64,000 nucleotides of DNA, from positions 868,001 through 932,000 of the forward strand of contig JAAVVG010000010.1 of NCBI GenBank assembly GCA_012976225.1, given 5' to 3'. The notes beneath the pieces were generated by a model. The model made no database searches and was not told the DNA's origin. It saw only the letters and a list, made by a program, of their open reading frames with translations. This DNA is from Golubevia sp. BC0850 (taxonomy: Eukaryota > Basidiomycota > Exobasidiomycetes > Golubeviales > Golubeviaceae). This document shows, piece by piece, positions 56,915-64,000 of this stretch (positions are counted from its first letter, which is position 1; each line of letters begins with the position of its first letter). The translations under genes were made by a program, and so were the position numbers.

Positions 56915-57338
56915 TCAGTGGATACTCCGAATCCTCTCCTCTCCAGCTTCCCGACCGAGCTCTTGAATGTCCGCTGCTTCCAGAGTGTGCTTTCGAATCG
57001 ACAGAGCTTCGACTTGAGGATGCAGAGCTAGAAGTCCGTTCATGTATTGATACGGAATGTAGGTAGAAGGATAGAGCACTGAGACGCATGCTAGCTTCGG
57101 TAGAATCGTTCTGATGAATTTGTTGAAGGTGGAAGGATCCTGGACTTCGTCGTCATACGTTCCGCACCAGCGGACAGTTTCCAATCTTTCTGCCTTCACG
57201 AGAGCTTCAGACAGCAGAGCTACTTGCGGGTCGAGGATCCTGTACGTACTGGCCTGCCGGCATAGGACACTCCCTGTCAAGGGGCAACAGGAAGCAGGAT
57301 CGGTAGTGACTCTCACTCAGCTTCGACCCCAGATCCAT
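56915..57338 (-). CDS. short LRR-like protein or gene remnant
   Basis: An ATG at 57338, a 43-base intron (57316-57274) and a second exon to 56915 give 126 residues. The text reads QVALLSEALVKAERLETVRW, then FNKFIRTILPKLACVSVLYP and HPQVEALSIRKHTLEAADI, with leucine spacing like the C-terminal part of the F-box/LRR proteins in this window. No F-box is present, so it may be a fragment of that family. A helical stretch in a different frame follows the stop, which suggests a frame break near 56940. Confidence in a working gene is low. Confidence 0.35.
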
Positions 57339-57689
57339 GGTGAAGACCCGAAGCACGAGTCTCGCCTGACCCAGCTATTCCTCTATACTAATTTCAGAAA
57401 GGAGAGATGGATCAGATAGTGAGAAGGAATCGAGTGACAGTTTCCTTTCTGGGAGAAAAGAGGAAACGATCTGCACGCAAAAGAAGAGAAAACAGTTTTC
57501 TGATTGGCATTACAGTAGAATTAGCAAGTTCTGTTTCCAAGCACAAAAAATTCTACTTCTGTCTTCCCGAAACTTCCTTCTTTTCTTCTTGCGCTTCCTT
57601 CTCTTTCTTGCCGGCTGATCCTCCCAAGCCTCCTAAATAAAGCTTTGCCGCCCACCTTCGCTATTCTCTCAAAAACTCCCACTTTCCCA
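57339..57689. other. intergenic, no gene seen
   Basis: This short gap lies between the LRR-like fragment and the stop of the ketopantoate hydroxymethyltransferase gene. No supported features. Confidence 0.45.
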
Positions 57690-58852
57690 TCATCCACTCT
57701 TACTCTTCTCCTCTCTAATCAACTCCTCCAACCTTTCCCATTCCTTCCTTTCGATCTTATAACTTTCTTCATCATTTGGAAAATCTCTACTTTTAACCGC
57801 TTCAACATAATCTCTAACCGCTTGAATCCTCATAGCACCAATCGAACTACCTGAATTCCTAACAAAAGATCTAACAAATTTAGGAGGAGTTGGAGAAAGT
57901 TCAGACATAGTTGGAATTTTCTTCTCTCCTTCATTTCCATCTCGAAGTTGATTTGAATTTTCTTGAGGATGATCAACTTTCAATCCAGCAATCACATGAG
58001 CAGGACTAGTTAATTCTCCTAACATATCACTAATCACCAAAACTTGACCATCAGTTTCTCTACCAGCTCCAATTCCAATAGTTGGGATTTTCAATTCTTG
58101 AGTCACTAGCTTAGCTACTTTTGATGGAATACATTCCAAAAGTAAAGCGAAAGCTCCAGCATCTTGAGCTTTCTTTGAATCCTTCAATAATTGAAATGCA
58201 TCATTACCATTCTTTGCTTGGACTCTATAGCCACTTGTAGAACCAACTTTTTGAGGTTGTAAACCTAAATGTGCCATCACAGGAATTCCAAAATCCGTCA
58301 ATCTCTTAATGAGTGGTAAGATTTCATTCCCGCCTTCAATTTTGATTCCGTCCACGCCACCTTCTTGAATTAGTTTGATTGAAGCTTCCACTCCTTTTTC
58401 TAAAGACATTGAACAACCGAAGGGTAGATCTGCTATTACTAACGGCTTTGAGGAGGATGAATGATTTGAAGATGGGATTGAAAATAGTGGGGATGAAAGC
58501 CCTCTTTGAACTGATTGACAGTGATGAATCATTGCTGAAAGAGATAAGGATTGAGTTGTTGAATATCCTAGACAAACGTTGGCTAGTGAATCTCCTATTA
58601 GACAGATGTCTATGTCGGCTGATCTCATTGATAGGGAGGTCGGATAGTCAAATGCTGTTAACATTGCACTGGTGGTGAGAGGAAAGGTGGAGATGGGAGG
58701 TTAAGATCTGGGCGTTTGGTGGGAGACGAGATACCCAGAGATCGACACAAAGAGCAAGCGTCTTTCAAATTTGGGAGAAATTGACCAAGAGTGACTGGAC
58801 GGATTTCCGAAGGTTTATGAAAAGGCAAGACAGCAGACCCATCCGTTCTCAT
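57690..58852 (-). CDS. ECM31: 3-methyl-2-oxobutanoate (ketopantoate) hydroxymethyltransferase
   Basis: Exons 58852-58749 and 58668-57690 give 360 residues. The intron (80 bases, GTGTCG donor) restores the family text RPVTLGQFLPNLKDACS | FAMLTAFDYPTSL. This is PanB, the first committed step to pantothenate, transferring a hydroxymethyl group from methylene-THF to 2-ketoisovalerate, usually in mitochondria. Visible motifs are CLIGDSLANVCLGYSTT (metal Asp), VIADLPFGCS, GIKIEGG, MAHLGLQPQ, LLLECIPS and IPTIGIGAGRETDGQVLV. A Ser-rich insert sits between the first two strands, and the C-terminus is extended by about 60 charged residues. The frame continues upstream of the ATG at 58852 with hydrophobic text, so a longer targeting leader is possible. 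Confidence 0.85.
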
Positions 58853-59336
58853 GCGAAGAGAACAAATAATAGAATCGCAAAACTCGTCAAACTTGATCCT
58901 GAACCCCAGGCGAAGCTGCGAGTTCCATTGAGAAGATGCAGAGAGAACCAGGTCTAGAAACCTAAAAGAGAAATCGATCTTGTCTTGAAAAAAAAAAAAG
59001 AGCATGTTCCTTCCAGAAGATAGAGCTCGAGCCTTTGATTCAAAATCTCTCTCCCTTCAAAGACGACGTGATCACCTTCCTTTCACCCTTTCTTTGCACT
59101 TGAATGACCAGCTTAAGTCAAGTCAAAGATATTTACTTTCGGCCAACAAAAAAGGAAAGAGAGCTCTTTCCAAGCTGAAGTCTCTACGAGCCAACTTCTT
59201 CCCATGCCTTGAATCCCTCCGTCAGAGCTCCCAGGCTCGAACTATCGACAGATTCCATGTCAGAAGCCTCTAGATTTTCTGAACTGAACCCATCTCTACC
59301 ATTAACTGAAGCTCTTCAGGCAGGAAAGGGCTGTTT
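58853..59336. other. intergenic, no gene seen
   Basis: This is the region upstream of the ketopantoate gene and downstream of the leftward mitochondrial-type protein. Open frames here have no recognisable content, apart from the possible longer N-terminus noted for the PanB gene. Confidence 0.4.
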
Positions 59337-59984
59337 TCAAGGTAGCATGAGCTTTATCCTATTCTCGAACAGCTCCTCCTTCCAGAGCCGCCACCCCCTC
59401 ACCATTTGCTCCCTCATCTTCCTATGGAATTTCAGGCTACAGACTCTCAGGATAGCATCTTGTTGAACATTGTTCTGCACTCACATAGGCATGCCTCGCT
59501 GCTTCATGTTATTCAAATACATGATAGTCTTCTGTCTCGGAGGAGGCGGTAAGGCCGATTTGGCTTTGACTTTCTCAATCCCATCTAAAACCTTTGATTT
59601 TCCTTTGTCCAAATTTCCTTGACTGGAATAAGGGTTTGTAGTTGATTTTGAGGTTGGAGGAGTGATTTCTAAAGCAGGTCCAGCTCTTGACCTTGAAGAA
59701 GAAGTCGAAGAAGTTGAAGGTTCAGGTTCAGGTTCATCTGAAGTTCCGGCTGGCCATGAACTTGACTTGGAAGTTGAAGTGGAGAACTTTCGAGAATCAA
59801 TTGAAATCGAAGGTAGCTTACCGGTTGAAGTTGTAGTTGAAGTTGAAGCCAAAGTCCAACTTGAACAAAATGCACAGCAACTAGGAGGTGTAACTGTAGC
59901 TGCTGGTGCTTGAGAAAGTCTGGGTCGACTACTTGACAGGAGAGCGTTCAAAGCTTTTCTTGATGAAACTGAAGAGGCTGACAT
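59337..59984 (-). CDS. probable mitochondrial protein, function unknown
   Basis: The ATG at 59984 opens a Ser/Arg/Ala-rich leader (SSRKALNALLSSSRPRLSQ) and a second basic Ser stretch (SRKFSTSTSKSSSW), both typical of mitochondrial presequences. Ser/Pro-rich linkers follow, then a conserved-looking end (PPPRQKTIMYLNNMKQRG). A GTGAGT donor sits at 59484, right before the frame's stop. Using the acceptor ending at 59446 (39-base intron) adds a basic helix-rich tail (HRKMREQMVRGWRLWKEE) to a TGA at 59337, 202 residues in total. The very short intron makes the last exon tentative. I do not recognise the family; a mitochondrial ribosome or assembly factor is a guess. Confidence 0.5.
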
Positions 59985-60678
59985 CTTGAAACGAAGAGGC
60001 AAGGGAAGAGAAGAGGGAAGAGTCAAGAAGAGAAAAACAAGTTTCGAGTCAGATGGGCATAAAAAGCGTTACCGGTCGCGGAGCGGAGGACCTACCGAGA
60101 ATCCTCTTCGACCTCTAATCATCCAAGGAATATTCAAGATCGCAGATTAATAAACAATATCAAATAGATCTGAATCCCGTTCACAAGTGACAGAGCGCAA
60201 TCCAAGTAGCCAACCAATTCGCAAGCAGCTTCCACTCCTCTCTCTCATTGTGAGTACTATACTTATCGATGCAATCCTCCACTCGGAACCTCCTCTTCCG
60301 CCTATTAGAACGTCTTGCTAGAGATCAGACCTCATAATCACTGCAACTAATGGCTCGCGAAAGAAAGGAAGAGGAGCAAGGGAAAATAGAAGCAGCAGAG
60401 GGAGGACAAAGACGTGCTGATTGCTGTGACAGCAGCTGCCCGCCAATCCAGCCTCTTCGGATGGGGAATGTTGGGTCAAAGAACTCTCAAGTTCTGGAAA
60501 TTCAGCTCTGTCGTTTATCTAGGGTCTTCCCAAACCGAGGAAGGAAAGAGAGCAAATGGAAGCTTCCAACCTTTTTCTCCTATCAATTTCCTTCTGAAAT
60601 CCTCTTGTGTCCTTTCTCTCTTCCTCCTGCCTTCTCTCTAGCTTCTAAACTATCTTGGATCAAAGAAGTTTGCAAGTC
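59985..60678. other. divergent region upstream of VPS68-like gene
   Basis: This is the gap between the leftward mitochondrial-type gene and the rightward VPS68-like start. An open frame from 60350 shows no recognisable domain. Confidence 0.4.
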
Positions 60679-61278
60679 ATGTCACTCCCACGTAGATCCT
60701 ACGATCCACGTCGAGTTTGTCTTTTACCTTTACCTCCAGTTCCATCCTTCCTATCAACAAGTTCTCGTACCTTTGGAATTTATCTCTCAGGAGGTTTCTT
60801 CGCCTTAGGATGGTGGTTTTTTTTCGATGCCTTAATTATAAGTTCTCTATCTCTAAAGCAACCTCTTCCAGACATTCCTTTCATAATGCCAGATACATGG
60901 ATGACCTTCTCAGATTGGATTCCAGGTTTATTAGCAACTTTAGGTATGATCACTGTAAATTTGATTGATAAATCTCATTTAACAGATGGGGATGATGGTG
61001 GTTGGGGTTCTGGAAATTGGACTGGTGATTCTGTTCAATGGAGAGCTAGACTTTTCCTTTTCGTTGGTTTCACTCTATTAGCTGGTGGAATGGCTGGAAG
61101 TATCACGGTTTTAATCATGAAATATATGATTCCTGATTTCGTTGGAATGGATGGTTTTGGTTATGAATATTATGGTTTGGCTAACGTCATACAGAATGCT
61201 GGGATTATGATTAGTACAATGTTACTCTGGGTAGCTCAGAATAGAGAGGGGGATTATGAATATAATTTGACACTTTGA
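60679..61278 (+). CDS. VPS68: VPS68/TMEM50 family membrane protein
   Basis: A single exon of 199 residues. The ATG at 60679 is the first in this open frame before the conserved start. Four hydrophobic segments are visible: FGIYLSGGFFALGWWFFFDA, DWIPGLLATLGMITVNLI, ARLFLFVGFTLLAGGMAGSI and YGLANVIQNAGIMISTMLLW. The GIY.SG..FALGWW.F.DA opening and the third-helix pattern are the UPF0220/TMEM50 signature. Yeast Vps68 acts with Vps55 at endosomes in transport to the vacuole. Length is close to the family norm (about 160-185), with extra residues (TDGDDGGWGSGNWTGD) between helices two and three. Confidence 0.85.
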   Translation: MSLPRRSYDPRRVCLLPLPPVPSFLSTSSRTFGIYLSGGFFALGWWFFFDALIISSLSLKQPLPDIPFIMPDTWMTFSDWIPGLLATLGMITVNLIDKSHLTDGDDGGWGSGNWTGDSVQWRARLFLFVGFTLLAGGMAGSITVLIMKYMIPDFVGMDGFGYEYYGLANVIQNAGIMISTMLLWVAQNREGDYEYNLTL

Positions 61279-62541
61279 GTTTTTTTCCTGGGTATTTAGA
61301 GTTCTTTGGGTAATTTGAAAGGAGAGTGTTGAAAGAGAGGAAAAAGGGGTAGGAAATCAGACGGGTTTGCACGTTTACTTTTAATTTCAATCCTTACAAT
61401 ACTTCTTCTGCTTCTTCAATGTCAATTTCAAGTTTTCCTGAAATGAAGAACTTCTGCTCTTAGTCTTTGGGACACTCGTGAGATCGTATTTCTCCTACCT
61501 GCTTTCTGGGGATCCCCCCCCCCTTTTTATTTCTTCCTCGCAAACCCAAGGCACGAAATCTCTTTAAGAGAAAAGGGTTTATTTGAACTGGCAGTGTTCT
61601 CTTTGTCGGTCTATGGGATCTTGTTGGACTTTGGCTGGATCATTCAAGTTCTCTTGAAGTTGGAAGGGTCAGTTTCAACGCTTTGAAGCACTTTAGAAAC
61701 TGGCCACCCTGATCTTCAGTCCAATGATGGCTGACTCTAGCTAATTATCCAAAGACAATGATATGTTTCCAGATCTTCCGGACAACTCCTTCTGATCCTT
61801 CTACCGAAAAGGGGGTAATTCGCTTCACACAGGCACCTTTTCTCTTCACAATGAAAATGATGGCATCGCATTGTCTTACCGCTCAAAAAGATTTGAACAA
61901 AGGCTTGGAAGAAGTTGCTCAGAAGAAAAGAGACGCAGAGGAGGTGAAAGCAGGAAGAGATGAAAGTTGGAAAGTAGGTTCTATCCTGAATGGAGTCAGA
62001 CAAATGGTTGGACGATCTTAATGATTTAAAAAAGGAGGTTGGCTGAAAGTTCTGCTATTGCTAGCATCGAACTGAATGCTACCAGTACTGGAACTGCTTA
62101 AGTGGTGCTTGCAGAAGGTTGTAGATCTCAAAACAAAAGGGACGGATGGGAAAGAGTCACGACTCACGGAAAGGGAGTTAGCCTTTTACTTTCTCATCTC
62201 CAAGTCCCTAATCCCTATACAGTATGTATGAGACAAAGATGCTTCGAACAAAAGGCCGAACTCATTTGCCACGCAGCCACTATCTTTCGATGAATGATTT
62301 GATTGATGAAGAAGGGGTCTGAGATGGCCGCGTTTCTCACCAAGATTTTTCCTCAAAGAGACGCTCTTCTTTCTTCCTTCCTAAACTTCACATCTTCTGC
62401 CTTTTCAACTTAAAAGAAAGGTTCAGGTCCTCTCGATATACTTTGTCTAGAGTGAGTACCTTTCAAGCTGACTGCGAGGCGACAGCCTAGATCTGATTCT
62501 TGTTGCCTCTTTCCATCTCTCCCCGTCTCAGCCTTTGGATC
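61279..62541. other. intergenic with one doubtful short frame
   Basis: The region holds a run of ten C at 61514-61523. A 56-codon frame at 61851-62021 (+) is helical and charged (DLNKGLEEVAQKKRDAEEVK). It has no visible splice partners or family, so it is not called as a gene. Confidence 0.35.
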
Positions 62542-64000
62542 ATGGATCATCATCTAGTCATCAAAAGCCCGAGTAAAGAGTCAGCATCTTTCAATACTCT
62601 AACTGAAGATCTTGTTCCTCTAGTCGTCGAATTCATTAGACGCTGGGCAGATAAGGAGGAAGTAGGTCCAGATTGGAGAGAGAAATTGGAAAGAAGTAGG
62701 AAGTGAGTGTAGTCTAACCGACACGATTCTGTTTTCATCGTTTCCGATGTTTCCCTGATTTCCGATCACTGAACATCTGCACTGCTTGAGTCTGCTATCA
62801 ACAGAGTCAGTGACTGTATTACTCTTTCGTCCATCGCCTCGACGTCAAAATCAGCAAGCGTCTTTCATCAAACTGTGGGTGGCTCTGAATTCTGCAGCCG
62901 GACGAAGACTCACTCAAGTCGAAGCTGGATATCAAGCCTTGAGAATCATATTGACCAAGTGCCAGCACCTCCAGACTCTAGTCCTAGCAGGTGGAATCTA
63001 CGTCCCATTGGTGGCTATTAGCCAGGAAAGGAGGCTCCCACTCCCTTTCCTGACTCAATCCCTGAAAAGGCTCTTCTTGATTTCTGCTGAAAATCAGAAA
63101 TGGAACATGACAGCACAGAACATGATCTGGATCCTGGGTGAGCACAAAAGGTCCCTCGTCTCTCCTCTTGCCCTCAACCTGACCTCCAATCTTCCCCCTG
63201 ACCTGGATGGATCCTAGTCTTCTAGTCTAACTTGATTCAAGCTTCACTAGCGTTCAAGTTAGACTATTCTTCCTTCACTTTTCTTTTGGAGTACTCGGAA
63301 ACCTTCAAAGGTCTCCCAAGAATCAAACAGCTGGCTATGAGACCACGATTGTCTGGGATGATGGTTCCCTCCAACAGCCGGAGTTGGTTTAAATGGAGGG
63401 GTCAAAACAGCAGCTTGGTGGGAGGAAATCCAGAGACTGCAGCAATTCATCACTTTCTTCTGGTCACCAACTCTCTCGACTCTTTGGAGGCCATAGGTGG
63501 AGTCGCATTTACTACCTCTGGAGCAAAAACAATAACACGAGTCTCAATGGACTTTCTCTCAAGTCTTGCCGAATCTTGCTCTTCAATCAAGCATCTTCGT
63601 CTCATTTCAATCGATCGCACAAACTTCCTGAGTTCGCATCTCTCGAATTTCAAGGCGCTGAAAATCTTGAGTCCAGACGCGCTTCTACTGAGAACGATGA
63701 GGAGAGAGGAGCTGGTTGCCTCCTTCTCAAGCGTCGAGGTTCTCCATCTACTACTCTACTGGGTTGACGAATCTAAGCCTCGGGATCGAGACTTCACGGA
63801 AGGGACCCTGCTATCTACCATTCTCTCGAGCAAAGGTCTTCTAGCTCTCAAAGAAATGGTGGTTCCATCTAAACCAATCAACCATACAGGTTCAGTGACT
63901 TCTTCTCCGCGGTCGCTCAAACTTTGGAAAGAGGCAAGGGAAGTCTTGGAAGGGAACGAGATGATCAAAAGTGTCAAGGTGAAGCTAAGGACCTTGGAAA
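62542..64000 (+). CDS. F-box-like/LRR protein, 3' end beyond the window
   Basis: The ATG at 62542 opens NTLTEDLVPLVVEFIRRWA, an F-box-like N-terminus, ending at a GTGAGT donor at 62703. Exon 2 starts after an ACAG at 62804. The text first reads SDCITLSSIASTSKS in one frame, then QALRIILTKCQHLQTLVLAGG and FLTQSLKRLFLIS in another. Either a frame break near 62870 or a different acceptor (about 62790) is needed. A GTGAGC donor at 63138 and an acceptor at 63250 lead into exon 3: YSETFKGLPRIKQLAMRPRL, SIKHLRLISIDRTNFLSS, FKALKILSPDALLL and KVKLRTLE. Exon 3 is open to the last base. It aligns along its length with the broken copy at 1-740. It may be functional or partly decayed. Confidence 0.5.

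Noticed and set aside
60061-60110. GC-rich segment resembling part of a tRNA arm
   Set aside because: It has no T-loop GTTCRANNC, no acceptor pairing and no anticodon stem.
61851-62021. 56-residue charged helical frame as a gene
   Set aside because: No splice partner, promoter or family is visible. Composition alone is not enough.
1-64000. Reading the two window-end LRR copies as terminal repeats of one large mobile element
   Set aside because: They are diverged coding sequences with introns, not near-identical repeats. The genes between them are ordinary housekeeping genes, and no transposase or integrase is present.

Overview
This window looks like nuclear DNA of a basidiomycete fungus. 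The basis is short introns with strong GTGAGT/GTAAGT donors and pyrimidine-rich CAG/TAG acceptors, moderate GC, very long Ser/Asn/Gln-rich disordered regions, and a gene set (Bud4/anillin, glycogen branching enzyme, a QutR-type shikimate-pathway relative, SUN-like Slp1, EMC6, Vps68) typical of fungi. I cannot place it in a class by eye. No rRNA, tRNA, CRISPR array or recognisable transposon was found. All exon joins are read from splice signals, frame and family knowledge; none is confirmed by transcripts.

Layout: 1-740 tail of a decayed LRR (F-box-type) gene (+). 1430-6071 quinate repressor-like protein (-). 6072-8588 sparse, with a TATA-driven candidate small gene near 7551. 8589-9598 EMC6 (-). 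10840-15120 large low-complexity protein (-). 15982-21480 BUD4/anillin-like (+). 22252-25529 branching enzyme GLC3 (-, 10 exons). 25981-27405 decayed F-box/LRR gene (-). 27402-29955 two-domain ABC ATPase (-), head-to-head with 30078-36055 SLP1-like SUN protein (+). 36441-40599 SLD3/Treslin-like (+). 40805-45573 a 14-exon gene fusing a tRNA pseudouridine synthase to a THUMP/methyltransferase (+). 46292-48064 and 53692-55427 are two decayed, inverted F-box/LRR paralogues that flank a divergent pair: an SDR (49068-51165, -) and a DsbA-like protein (51245-52869, +). 56141-56563 small unknown protein (+). 56915-57338 LRR-like fragment (-). 57690-58852 ketopantoate hydroxymethyltransferase (-). 59337-59984 probable mitochondrial protein (-). 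60679-61278 VPS68/TMEM50-like (+). 62542-64000 another F-box-like/LRR gene (+), paralogous to the fragment at position 1 and cut by the window end.

The functional genes are housekeeping: cell division site (BUD4), replication initiation (SLD3-like), ER membrane biogenesis (EMC6, SLP1), glycogen, pantothenate and tRNA modification. They are not an evident metabolic cluster. The variable part is a family of F-box/LRR-like genes in five or six places, most of them broken. The most striking single object is the pseudouridine synthase-THUMP-methyltransferase fusion. It also has an alternative upstream start that would add a mitochondrial-type leader.
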